NCBI GenBank assembly: GCA_903831255.1
Contig: CAIKWZ010000041.1
Span: 1-64,000, forward strand
Direction of reading: 5' to 3'
Length of the DNA stretch: 64,000 nt
DNA from: an uncultured Alphaproteobacteria bacterium
GTDB taxonomy: Bacteria > Pseudomonadota > Alphaproteobacteria > Caulobacterales > Hyphomonadaceae
Positions 54,852-63,405 of the stretch are shown piece by piece. A model generated the notes under the pieces. The model was given only the letters and a program-made list of their open reading frames with translations, searched no databases and was not told where the DNA came from. How positions within the stretch are numbered: the first letter of the stretch is position 1; each line of letters opens with the position of its first letter. The translations under genes and the position numbers were made by a program.

Positions 54852-54965
54852 CTTCTTCTCCCGACAGGGCCTGAACACGGGAAAAGACTACGAGGAGCGC
54901 TCCTGGCGTTCAATGGCTGTTCGGATCAGACCTTCGAGAGCCAAAGGACGCGATCGCCCGCTCCC

Positions 54966-56378
54966 CTAAACTGGGGCTGACTGAGCCAGAGCCTCGGCCA
55001 CACCCGGATAGGAGGGCTGATCGATCAGGCACTGGGCCAGAACGCTGCTGCGAAGAAGGCGCCTGAGGGCGGGATCGTCGAGATCCACGCTGCGATCGGC
55101 GATCCGGCGACAGAGATCGCCTCGCATATCCTCTAGCTCGCCGCTGCCACCCAGGATCGTCTCAAGGGCCCTCCCCTCCTCTTCCCTCGCCGCAGGTCCC
55201 TGAAGGAGTTCGCGCATCACGGTGTCGATAGAATTCGCTCCGACCCGGGCGAGGAAAAGAGTGCGCTCATTTTGGTCCGAACCGATCTCGTGTCGCAAAA
55301 AGTCCCGCACCGAACGCAGAAGCTCCTGCGTGCCCGGCAGGCTGGTCGTCGACAGAGTGCGAGAGACCGCGGGAGGCGGCGTTGCAGGACCTGGAATCAA
55401 CATGTTTACGCAATCGATCTGACATTCCGAGCTTCGCCGCCCGATAGCGGGTCGTTCAAGGCTCGTCTCGGCGCCCGCTCTGTAAGACTGCGCCATCTGA
55501 AGACATCCGACCGACCACCAGAACGAGCCGAAGACCTCCCAGAAGCGAACCGAGAGCGGATCGACACGAACGCCCGAGACAGCTTCATAACCCTCGAAGA
55601 GATCCTGATACCGCCCAAAGCCCCCCACCGGGAGTTCATTGACCCCAAACCGCCAGGAGCGAGTGCAGAGCCAGCCCAGATCCCGCATCGGATCTCCGAC
55701 ATGGGCGAGCTCCCAGTCCAGCACCGCACGAATGCCTTCACCCGCATCGACGATGAAATTTCCACACCTGAAGTCTCCGTGAACCAGCGTCGTGCGGCTC
55801 TCAGCAGGGAGGTGCTCGAGCAGCCAGCGCGCCGTGAACTCGATCATGGGCTGGTGCGATCCGAGCTCCCGATAGGATGTCAGCGTGCGCCAGACGGCCT
55901 CTTCCGGGGTCATGTGAGGAAGCGCACCCGAAAGCCCCTCCTCCTCGATGTCGATCGCATGCAGATGCGCGAGAATTTCGCCGCAGGCCCGCGCCATACC
56001 GGATCGAACACTGGCGAACTCGGGCCTGCGCACGATGCGCGCCCCGATCGTCTCCCCAGAAATCCAGTCCATGAGAAAGCCGGCGCCCAAACCATCTTCA
56101 GGGATCAGACCCATTCGGACGTCAGGACCCTGAACGCCGGCGCGTCGAGCGGCCGCGATCAGCGTCGCCTCCAGGGCGATCGACGCCCCCTCGCTCACGG
56201 CGGATCCCCCGTCCCCGGGAGCCCGGCGAAGTGCCAGAGATCTCTCACGTCCATCCACAACAGCCTCGATGCGGTAGGTTTCCCGGCTTGCCCCGCCCGT
56301 GAGCCTCGTCCAGCGGCCAAGACTCTCAAAACCCCCAAGACCCCGGCGCAAGGCTGCTTCGAGCTGAGCCCTCTCCAT
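54966..56378 (-). CDS. Phosphotransferase (APH-like) fused to DUF6285-like domain
   Basis: The 470-residue product has two parts. Residues about 20-330 are an aminoglycoside-phosphotransferase-like kinase of the ACAD10/11 group, with TLVHGDFRCGNFIVDAGEG (catalytic Asp) and LDWELAHVGDPMRDLGWL (metal Asp). Residues about 350-470 are helical and resemble DUF6285, which is often a separate small gene beside such kinases. These kinases phosphorylate 4-hydroxyacyl-CoA-type substrates before dehydration, which fits the adjacent dehydrogenase. The ATG at 56378 follows GAGGAG; GTG at 56384, overlapping the previous stop, is the alternative. Confidence 0.85.
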   Translation of the reverse strand: MERAQLEAALRRGLGGFESLGRWTRLTGGASRETYRIEAVVDGRERSLALRRAPGDGGSAVSEGASIALEATLIAAARRAGVQGPDVRMGLIPEDGLGAGFLMDWISGETIGARIVRRPEFASVRSGMARACGEILAHLHAIDIEEEGLSGALPHMTPEEAVWRTLTSYRELGSHQPMIEFTARWLLEHLPAESRTTLVHGDFRCGNFIVDAGEGIRAVLDWELAHVGDPMRDLGWLCTRSWRFGVNELPVGGFGRYQDLFEGYEAVSGVRVDPLSVRFWEVFGSFWWSVGCLQMAQSYRAGAETSLERPAIGRRSSECQIDCVNMLIPGPATPPPAVSRTLSTTSLPGTQELLRSVRDFLRHEIGSDQNERTLFLARVGANSIDTVMRELLQGPAAREEEGRALETILGGSGELEDMRGDLCRRIADRSVDLDDPALRRLLRSSVLAQCLIDQPSYPGVAEALAQSAPV

Positions 56379-56380
56379 GC

Positions 56381-57649
56381 TCACTCCTCGACCCCCTTCG
56401 GAGCGCGCTGGCTCATGAAGCCGAAGAGATAGCCCGCAACTCGCCGCATCTGGATTTCTTCCGCGCCCTCGGTGATGCGATACCGCCGATGGTGACGATA
56501 GATGTGCTCGAAGGGCTTGTGTCGCGAATAGCCCAGACCGCCATGAACCTGCATCGCCCGATCCGCCGCCTCGCAGCAGAGACGATTGCCCCAGTAATTA
56601 CACATCGAAACCTTGTCCGAGACGGAGAACGCGCCGTCACGGTCCATGAGCCAGGCCGTCTTGTGGATCAGCGTGCGCAGCATCTCGCACTGCGTCTGCA
56701 GCTCCACCAGGGGGAACTGAATCGCCTGGTTTGAAGCCAGCGGTTTGCCGAAGGGCTTACGTTCGCGGGCGTAAGCAATAGCCTCGTTAATGCAATACTG
56801 CGCCGCTCCGAGGCTGGAGGCCGCCTGCCGGATCCGGTTCTCATTGAAGAAATGCTGGACAACCTGCAGACCCCGGCCTTCGCCTCCGAAGACTGCAGCA
56901 TGAGGGACGCGAACATCACTGAGCGTTACATGCGCATGATCCGTCGGCATGTTGAACGTCCAGAGATAAGTCTCGATCCGGAAGCCCGGCGCATCAATAG
57001 GAACCAGAAAGGCGGTGATGCCGCCGCCGTCGCCAGCCTTGCCTCCGGTCCGCGCAAAGATGAGATCGTGACTTGCCGTATGGACGCCGGTATTCCAGGT
57101 CTTCTCGCCAGTTATGATCCAGTCGTCCCCGTCACGAACTGCGCGGGTCTCCATATGTGTGGCGTCCGATCCATGGGCCGGCTCGGTGATGCCGAAACCG
57201 AAATGCCGTTGTCCGGTGACGAGGTCCTCCAGCCAGTCCTGCTTCTGCTCAGGCGTGCCGTAGGCCCACATGAGCATGGCGCCCACGGTATTGCCGACAA
57301 TTGAATGCTCATTCTGAAGATCGTTATGGAGGCCGAGGCCCCGCGCGGCGAAATGCTCACGTATGACCGCCATAGCAAGGTTCCCGCCAGCGCGTCCTCC
57401 AAGCTCCCTCGGAAGCGCAAAGCGATAATGGCCAGCCGCGTCCGCTCGTCGTCGGGCCTCCGACAGGAGCGCCTCCCACTCAGGCCGCGGAAGCCCACCC
57501 TTGTCCCAGTCGGTTCGCGCATGCTCGCGGCGATGGTCGAAGAAGCGGATATTGTCGTCCGCCTCCTCGAGCGGCCGGATCTCAGCCTCTATAAAGCGGT
57601 CCAGGATCCTGAGATATTCGGCCAGATCCGGTGGCAGATCGAAATCCAT
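56381..57649 (-). CDS. Acyl-CoA dehydrogenase, ACAD10/11-like group
   Basis: The 422-residue enzyme has FGFGITEPAHGSDATHMETRA, WIITGEKTWNTGVHTASHD, ERKPFGKPLASNQAIQFPLVELQ and MQVHGGLGYSRHKPFEHIYRHHRRYRITEGAEEIQMRRVAGYL. The EGAEEIQ end block and the kinase gene coupled to it match the ACAD10/11-type association, which handles 4-hydroxy acids. It probably acts in the same route as the kinase at 54966. The next gene upstream, an RND pump, ends 93 bases before its start. Confidence 0.9.
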   Translation of the reverse strand: MDFDLPPDLAEYLRILDRFIEAEIRPLEEADDNIRFFDHRREHARTDWDKGGLPRPEWEALLSEARRRADAAGHYRFALPRELGGRAGGNLAMAVIREHFAARGLGLHNDLQNEHSIVGNTVGAMLMWAYGTPEQKQDWLEDLVTGQRHFGFGITEPAHGSDATHMETRAVRDGDDWIITGEKTWNTGVHTASHDLIFARTGGKAGDGGGITAFLVPIDAPGFRIETYLWTFNMPTDHAHVTLSDVRVPHAAVFGGEGRGLQVVQHFFNENRIRQAASSLGAAQYCINEAIAYARERKPFGKPLASNQAIQFPLVELQTQCEMLRTLIHKTAWLMDRDGAFSVSDKVSMCNYWGNRLCCEAADRAMQVHGGLGYSRHKPFEHIYRHHRRYRITEGAEEIQMRRVAGYLFGFMSQRAPKGVEE

Positions 57650-57742
57650 GGCGTCTCTCCCGGCGGGGTGTTGAGCTCATGGCATTTTCCCTCAAATGCT
57701 TGCGAGCGCCAGCATCCTTGTGTCGGTCCGTCGAAAATTCCC

Positions 57743-60700
57743 TCAACGGCCCGCGTCCGGCGCCTCCGAATCCGCCGAAACGACGTCCTTCGGCGCGAGC
57801 AGCATGTACATCGGAGGTGTCACGATACGGGCGATGAGGGTCGAGCTGATCAGTCCGCCTATGATAACGAACGCCAGTGGCGAATACAGAGGCGAGCCCT
57901 CGACAGCGAGCGGAATGAGACCGCCGATCGCCGTCAGGGATGTCAGAAGGACGGGGAGGAAGCGTATCTCGCCCGCACGCTCGACCGCCTCACGCAAGGG
58001 CACTCCCCTCGCCCGCTGCTGGTTGGCGAACTCCACAAGGAGGATGGAGTTCTTGATCTCAATGCCGATGAGAGCGATGAACCCGATGATCGAGGTGTAA
58101 GACAGGCTCTCACCCGCCAGATAGAGCGCGATCAGGCCGCCCATCACGCCGAAGGGGATCACGAACGCCACGATCCCTGCAACGGCGAAAGATCCGAATT
58201 CAAGCAGAAGAACCGCCATGACACCGAAGGCCGCGATGACAATCGCCGGGCCGAGGCCCGAAAAGCTCTCGGACTGCGCTTCGGCCACTCCTCCGTAATC
58301 AATGGTGTAACCCGACGGCAGACGAAGGTCTGCAAGCCTGGCGGCGACGCGATCATTGACCTCTCCGGTGAGCTGACCCGCCTCGGTAAAGGCGCTGACC
58401 GATGCGACGCGCTCGCGGTTATAGCGGCTGATGCGGGCCGGCCCTGATGACAGCTTAGGGTCCGAGAACTCAGACAGCGCAGCGGCTGATCCGCTGTCGG
58501 TCCACAGATAAAGACGCTCCAGGTCGCTGACCTGAACGCGCTCGGAGCGGGGGCCGCGTATCATGATGGGATAGGCGTCGCCCACAGGGTCGCGAAAGGA
58601 CGCCGCCTGGACGCCGCTGATCGCGATCCGCAGGGTCGAATCGATCGCACCCGGGGCGATCCCCCGCAAGGCCGCTGCCTCCGTGTCGATGCCAAGATCA
58701 AGATCAAGGAGACGATCGGCCAGAGGGTTGCGGATGTTGCGCACCCCGTCGGTCTCTTCAAGGACCGCCTCCACCCGACCGGCGATATCGGTCAGAACCT
58801 CGATATCAGCGCCCTGGATGCGCACCTCGATCGGCGCCGCGATCGGCGGACCGTTCAGGAAGCGTTTCACGTTGAAGACCGCTCCGGGGAAGGCTTCGAG
58901 CTCGCTACGCAGGGTCTCAAGACGCGCAGGTCCCTCTTGGGTGTCCCACTCGTCATAACGGGCGTAGATGGCCCCGACATTACTTCTCTGCTCGGAGGGT
59001 GCCTCGTTATAGTAGACGCGAGGATTTCCGCGTCCTGAGTTCGCGAAGCGCCATGTGATATCCTTATGGGCGGCCATCACGCCGTCGGCGAACAAGACCG
59101 CGCGGTCGGTCTCTGCGATCGTCGAACCTTCAGCGAGCTCGACCTCGACCATGAAGTAAGGACTGTCGTTTTCCGGAAACAGGCTGAAGCCCAGCTTGGG
59201 AACGAGGCTCAGCGACGCTGCGAATAGTGCCAGGCCGGCGATCACAGTGACGCGCGGCGCTCCGAGCGCCGCCTTCAGAATGGGTCGGTAGAACGCGTGA
59301 ATACCGCCCATCACGACCTCAAGAACGACGTTCTCCCGACCATGACGGGGCAGAAGTCTGCTGGCGAGAAACGGCACGATCGTCAGGGCCACCACCAGGG
59401 AGGCTGCGACGGTGCAGACGACAGCCATGGGCAGGGAGCGAGTGAAATCTCCGGCAGCTTCCGGAAGATTTAGCAGGGGAAGGAAGGCCAGAAGAAGCGT
59501 CGCGGTGCAACCAAGCACGGCGACGTTGATTTCCTCGACGCCGGCGATGGCGGCGTCACGAGGTGTCAGTCCCTCGCGAAGCCTGCGCGCGATGTTCTCG
59601 GTCACAACAATCGAGTCATCCACCAGAAGTCCCAGAGCGAGAACAAATCCGGCGATGGAGAGCTGATTTAGCGAATAGCCCATGAGATCGAGAGCGACGA
59701 CCCCGATCGCAAAGGAGAAAGGAACAGAAATCATGACCACGATCGAGGCTCTGAAGCCCAGCGGCAGAAGCGTCAGCAGCACCAGAGCGAGTGCGATCCC
59801 GAAGTCCCTCGCGAGAGAGGATAGTCGATGCGCAACCGTCTCAGACTGATCGAATCCGCGCTCGAGACGGATCTCCGGCGGCAGGCCGTCTGCAAACGAG
59901 GCCGTCTCGCGATCGATTCCCTTAACGACATCAAAAATTGTGGCGCCAAGCTTGGCGCGGGCCGTGACGAACAGGGCGCGCTGGCCGTTATAGCGGGTGA
60001 TGTGGGTCGGCTCGTCATTCGTCCACTCAACACTCGCGACATCGCCAATGCGCACAAGCGTGCCACCCGAGGCTCGAAGGACGACATTGCGGATCTCCTC
60101 CAGGCTTTCGAAGGGGCCGGTGGCCTCGACATTAAACCGCCGCCCCGAACTCTCGACGGCGCCAATAGGAAGATCTGCGCCTTCCCTCTGGAGAGCGTCG
60201 AGAAGACCTGCGAGAGGCAATCTGTAGGCCGCCAGGCGGTCGAGATCCGGGCTGACCCGTACTTCCGCCTGCGGCGCACCCCAGATCTCAGCCTGCTGAA
60301 TGCCGGGCGCGCGCTCAATCGCATCACGAAGATCTCGCGCATAGGCCTCCATCCGCCGGAAACTCTCCGTCTCGCTGACGAGAGCCATCTGCACGATATT
60401 GGTCTGTGCAGGATTGGCCCGATCGGCGCGCAGAAGGGTCACTCCCTGCGGCAGGGTTCCTCGTAGGACGTTGAGCTCACGAACAACCTCGTCGTATTTC
60501 TTCTCCGGATCGACGCCGTAGACGAACTCGACGGAAATAGACGCAAGTCCCGCCTGGCTGGTCGAGGAGATGTCGACGACATCCTCAAGACCGTTGAGGG
60601 CGGTCTCGATGGGAATGGCGATCACACGCTCCATCTGGCCGGCATCGGCCCCCGGAAGCACGACCGTCACCCCCACGGCGGGAAAACTGACGATCGGATC

Positions 60701-60811
60701 CTCGGACTTGGGAATAGAGCCGACCGATCCCACGCCCAATGCCAGAAGCATGGCGAAGAGGACGAGGGTCAGCTGCCAACGGTCGACAAAAAAGCGGGTG
60801 ATCGCCTGCAT
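57743..60811 (-). CDS. RND family efflux transporter, inner-membrane pump
   Basis: The 1022-residue pump has the HAE1-type architecture: one N-terminal helix, a large periplasmic loop with VVLPGADAGQMERVIAIPIE, a helix block with GLLVDDSIVVTENIARRL (proton-relay Asp pair), then a second periplasmic loop and GIEIKNSILLVEFANQQRARG. It should export a hydrophobic compound using the proton gradient together with the adaptor encoded 14 bases upstream and an outer-membrane channel encoded elsewhere. It is controlled, by position, by the divergent TetR protein. Confidence 0.93.
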   Translation of the reverse strand: MQAITRFFVDRWQLTLVLFAMLLALGVGSVGSIPKSEDPIVSFPAVGVTVVLPGADAGQMERVIAIPIETALNGLEDVVDISSTSQAGLASISVEFVYGVDPEKKYDEVVRELNVLRGTLPQGVTLLRADRANPAQTNIVQMALVSETESFRRMEAYARDLRDAIERAPGIQQAEIWGAPQAEVRVSPDLDRLAAYRLPLAGLLDALQREGADLPIGAVESSGRRFNVEATGPFESLEEIRNVVLRASGGTLVRIGDVASVEWTNDEPTHITRYNGQRALFVTARAKLGATIFDVVKGIDRETASFADGLPPEIRLERGFDQSETVAHRLSSLARDFGIALALVLLTLLPLGFRASIVVMISVPFSFAIGVVALDLMGYSLNQLSIAGFVLALGLLVDDSIVVTENIARRLREGLTPRDAAIAGVEEINVAVLGCTATLLLAFLPLLNLPEAAGDFTRSLPMAVVCTVAASLVVALTIVPFLASRLLPRHGRENVVLEVVMGGIHAFYRPILKAALGAPRVTVIAGLALFAASLSLVPKLGFSLFPENDSPYFMVEVELAEGSTIAETDRAVLFADGVMAAHKDITWRFANSGRGNPRVYYNEAPSEQRSNVGAIYARYDEWDTQEGPARLETLRSELEAFPGAVFNVKRFLNGPPIAAPIEVRIQGADIEVLTDIAGRVEAVLEETDGVRNIRNPLADRLLDLDLGIDTEAAALRGIAPGAIDSTLRIAISGVQAASFRDPVGDAYPIMIRGPRSERVQVSDLERLYLWTDSGSAAALSEFSDPKLSSGPARISRYNRERVASVSAFTEAGQLTGEVNDRVAARLADLRLPSGYTIDYGGVAEAQSESFSGLGPAIVIAAFGVMAVLLLEFGSFAVAGIVAFVIPFGVMGGLIALYLAGESLSYTSIIGFIALIGIEIKNSILLVEFANQQRARGVPLREAVERAGEIRFLPVLLTSLTAIGGLIPLAVEGSPLYSPLAFVIIGGLISSTLIARIVTPPMYMLLAPKDVVSADSEAPDAGR

Positions 60812-60825
60812 GTGCGCCCCCGGAC

Positions 60826-61869
60826 CTATTGGGCCGCGAGGCGAACGGGATCGCCCTCGCGCAGGAGCGCCGCGCCGCGGGTCACCACACGGTCCCCAGC
60901 AAGAAGCCCCTTGAGTATCAGCACGCCCTCATCGGTCACCCCGCCCGTCTCCACCGCCCGGCGACGCGCAGCTCCGGTGTCGTCGATCACATAGACCACT
61001 CCCTGATCGGCCCGTCCGTCAATCAGAGCGAGGGCCGGAACAACAAACCCTTGAGAACGAGAGGATGCGCCGGGCCCGGCCGCAACGATCACCTCAGCGA
61101 CTTCTCCGCTCCGAAGGTCCGCCCCGTTTTCCAGCTTTACCTCGACCTCGAAGGCCCCTGTCATGTCATCGCTCTTGGCGGCGATCCGCTCGACACGACC
61201 CGGGACAGAGACGGCGGATCTTATTCGAACTTCCGCAGCGGCGCCTCTCATGATCAGAGCGGCCTGCTCACCGGTGGCGGAGGCGCGTACAATACGTCCG
61301 GCAGCGCTCTCGCCGAGCCAGAGGACGGCCTGACCCGCATTGACGATCTGCCCGCGCTCGGCCGACCGCCTCAGCACAACTCCCGAGGCCGGAGCAATGA
61401 TCGCCGCCGTCTCGCGAACGCGCTCGAGGGCGAGCCGCGCGTTGTCGAGCGCCGCCTGAGATGCGAAACCTTTATCGAACAGGGTCTGCGTGCGGGAGAG
61501 CTGGAGCTCCGCGGTTCGACGCGCGATGGCCGATTCTTCCGCGTCAGCGCCTCCCTGGGTTCTGCGAAGCGTGGCAAGGGTCTGTCCTGCCGATACGCGG
61601 TCGCCCTGATCGACCCGGATGCTCTCAATCTCACCGGGAGCGCCGAAGGACAGCGCCGTTTCCCGCTTGTACTCCACCAGCCCGCTGAGGCGAAGACGCG
61701 CCTCACCGGGACCAGAGGCAAGCGTCACGGCTTCGACCAGGATCGCCTGCCCACCCGCCTCCGCCGGAGGAGGCGCGACCTCGTCAGCCTTTTGACAGGC
61801 CGACAACCCCACAAAACTAACGAGCGACGCGAAAGCCCACGTCCGGACTGCTGACAAACGCCTGCTCAT
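60826..61869 (-). CDS. RND periplasmic adaptor (membrane fusion) lipoprotein
   Basis: The 347-residue protein has a lipobox ending at the Cys of LSACQK and a barrel/lipoyl core (IESIRVDQGDRVSAGQTLATL, then IIAPASGVVLRRSAERGQIVNAGQAVLWLG). A coiled-coil hairpin of moderate length runs about residues 110-155, and the end has FVVPALALIDGRADQGVVYVIDD. It bridges the RND pump and the outer-membrane channel. The ATG at 61869 is next to the TetR operators. Confidence 0.92.
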   Translation of the reverse strand: MSRRLSAVRTWAFASLVSFVGLSACQKADEVAPPPAEAGGQAILVEAVTLASGPGEARLRLSGLVEYKRETALSFGAPGEIESIRVDQGDRVSAGQTLATLRRTQGGADAEESAIARRTAELQLSRTQTLFDKGFASQAALDNARLALERVRETAAIIAPASGVVLRRSAERGQIVNAGQAVLWLGESAAGRIVRASATGEQAALIMRGAAAEVRIRSAVSVPGRVERIAAKSDDMTGAFEVEVKLENGADLRSGEVAEVIVAAGPGASSRSQGFVVPALALIDGRADQGVVYVIDDTGAARRRAVETGGVTDEGVLILKGLLAGDRVVTRGAALLREGDPVRLAAQ

Positions 61870-61897
61870 GTGCCACCTAACCGGAAAGACGCGCTTC

Positions 61898-61929
61898 TGA
61901 CACTGTCAAGCTGCGCCCTGACAGTGTCA
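61898..61929. promoter_or_regulatory. Twin palindromic operators between tetR and RND operon
   Basis: TGACACTGTCA (61898-61908) and TGACAGTGTCA (61919-61929) are each perfect palindromes around a central base, and each is the reverse complement of the other. Their centres are 21 bases apart, two helical turns. They sit in the 83-base spacer between the divergent adaptor and TetR genes, so they are strong candidates for cooperative TetR binding that represses both. Confidence 0.75.
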
Positions 61930-61952
61930 AGCCCGTCGGAGTTGATTTTCTC

Positions 61953-62534
61953 GTGAGCGATGACGTCAGAACGGCCATCCTGAAGGCGAGCCTTGAGCTC
62001 ATCGACGAAAACGGACTTCGCGCCTTCAGCATGCGCGAAGCGGCGCGGCGCGCCCATGTCAGTCATCAGGCCCCTTATCACTACTTTCCGGACCGGGAGA
62101 GCATTCTCGCCGAACTCGTCAGGAACGGGTTCGAGCAGCTGCACACCTACATGAGCGCAGGCTCAACTCCAGCCGATACCGCGGCGGAGCGTCTTGAGAG
62201 GATGGGGGAGGCGTATATCCGGTTCGCGATCGAACATCGCGCGCTCTTCCGGCTCATGTTCCGGGACGAGATGGTTGATATCGGTCACCATCCCGAAGCG
62301 AAGGCTGCGGCTGATCGCAGCTTTCACCTCCTTGTTGAAGCCGTGGTCGGCCCCAGCCCATCGGGAGAGATCGCTGACCCGGCTCCGATCCTCGCCGTCT
62401 GGTCGATCGCCCACGGCCTCGCTTCACTGGAGCTCGAAGGCAAGCTGCAGCATCTTTTCGGGGAGAGAACTCCGCAGGAATGGAAGCAGATCTTCAGCGA
62501 GGTGGTGAGGACTGTCATTCCGGCCAGAGGCTGA
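61953..62534 (+). CDS. TetR family transcriptional regulator
   Basis: The 193-residue protein has the TetR N-terminal HTH (AILKASLELIDENGLRAFSMREAARRAHVSHQAPYHYFPDRESILAEL), followed by a helical ligand domain with FAIEHRALFRLMFRDEM and a C-terminal VWSIAHGLASLELEG. The GTG start is chosen because it lies immediately after the operators and gives the usual distance to the HTH. It should repress the divergent RND operon and itself, released by a pump substrate. Confidence 0.9.
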   Translation: MSDDVRTAILKASLELIDENGLRAFSMREAARRAHVSHQAPYHYFPDRESILAELVRNGFEQLHTYMSAGSTPADTAAERLERMGEAYIRFAIEHRALFRLMFRDEMVDIGHHPEAKAAADRSFHLLVEAVVGPSPSGEIADPAPILAVWSIAHGLASLELEGKLQHLFGERTPQEWKQIFSEVVRTVIPARG

Positions 62535-62630
62535 ACAGTTCTCCCGTTCAGCTTTTTTCCAATAGACGCTCACGCGCCCTTTGCGCGCGCATGCCCTAAA
62601 ACGTCTCAGAAACCAGACGCCCTCACCTGT

Positions 62631-63344
62631 TCAGCACCATGCCCCCGAGATCGGTATGACCTGACCGGACACAAAGCCCGAACGGCCGAGTGCGAGAAGC
62701 TCGATGACCGAGGCCACCTCCTCGGCCTCCCCCAGCCGTCCCATCGGCACACGGGCCAGAAGTTTAGGCCCCTTCACAGGATCCTCGAGAAGGGCACGCG
62801 GATAATAAGTCTCCGTCTGGATGAAGTTCGGAGCCACAGCGTTCACCGACACCCCGTCCGGCGCCAGCTCGAGAGCGAGCGTTCTGACCGCGCCGTTCAC
62901 CGCCGATCGCGCAGCCGCATAGGCGGCGAAACCGGGAATGCCGCCGATCGGGCCCGAAGATGTTCCAAATACAATCCGGCCTGATTTCGCCCGCCGCATA
63001 TGGATAGCCGCAGCCGAAGCAAAGAGGAGGGACTGGATGGCGATCCGACTGAAATAGGCCTCGAGCACATCCGCGCTGAGGTCCTCAACCGGGGTCCGCG
63101 GCGCCGGCATGGCCGGCGAGATCACGATCGCATCCAGACGTCCTCCAAGACGATCGACAGCGCTCTCAACGATTCGAGCCGGATCCGACCAGGCCACCAG
63201 GTGGAGCCCCTCCTCGGGCATCTCCGTGTCAACCGACGGATCGGCGCCAACGACATCCGCCCCAGCTTCCATGAGACGACGGGCAATCACGGGATTGGCG
63301 AACCCCCGCACATCGGTGACCAGAACGCCCTTGCGCTCGCCCAT
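62631..63344 (-). CDS. SDR-fold protein with halohydrin-dehalogenase-like signature
   Basis: The 237-residue protein is of short-chain dehydrogenase fold but departs from it twice. The cofactor loop TGxxxGxG is replaced by TDVRGFAN (Thr10, Phe15, Asn17), and the catalytic YxxxK is YAAAR. Ser129, Tyr142 and Arg146 fit S-x12-Y-x3-R, the triad of halohydrin dehalogenases, which also replace the glycine loop by T-x4-F-x-G. The last position here is Asn, so the match is partial. The C-terminal AVAPNFIQTETYYP and SGQVIPISG fit the same fold. ATG at 63344 follows AGAGGAAG. It may dehalogenate or open epoxides, or be an inactive SDR. It lies next to an acyl-CoA synthetase. Confidence 0.75.
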   Translation of the reverse strand: MGERKGVLVTDVRGFANPVIARRLMEAGADVVGADPSVDTEMPEEGLHLVAWSDPARIVESAVDRLGGRLDAIVISPAMPAPRTPVEDLSADVLEAYFSRIAIQSLLFASAAAIHMRRAKSGRIVFGTSSGPIGGIPGFAAYAAARSAVNGAVRTLALELAPDGVSVNAVAPNFIQTETYYPRALLEDPVKGPKLLARVPMGRLGEAEEVASVIELLALGRSGFVSGQVIPISGAWC

Positions 63345-63405
63345 CTGCTTCCTCTCCCTCTTCTTCAGCCGCCGCGTCGCCATCAGAGACGGGATGCGCC
63401 TCATC

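Noticed and set aside
55272-56432. Plus-strand frame of 386 residues
   Set aside because: Antisense of the phosphotransferase gene, with low-complexity basic sequence.
60829-61854. Plus-strand frame of 341 residues
   Set aside because: Antisense of the RND adaptor gene; no recognisable domain.
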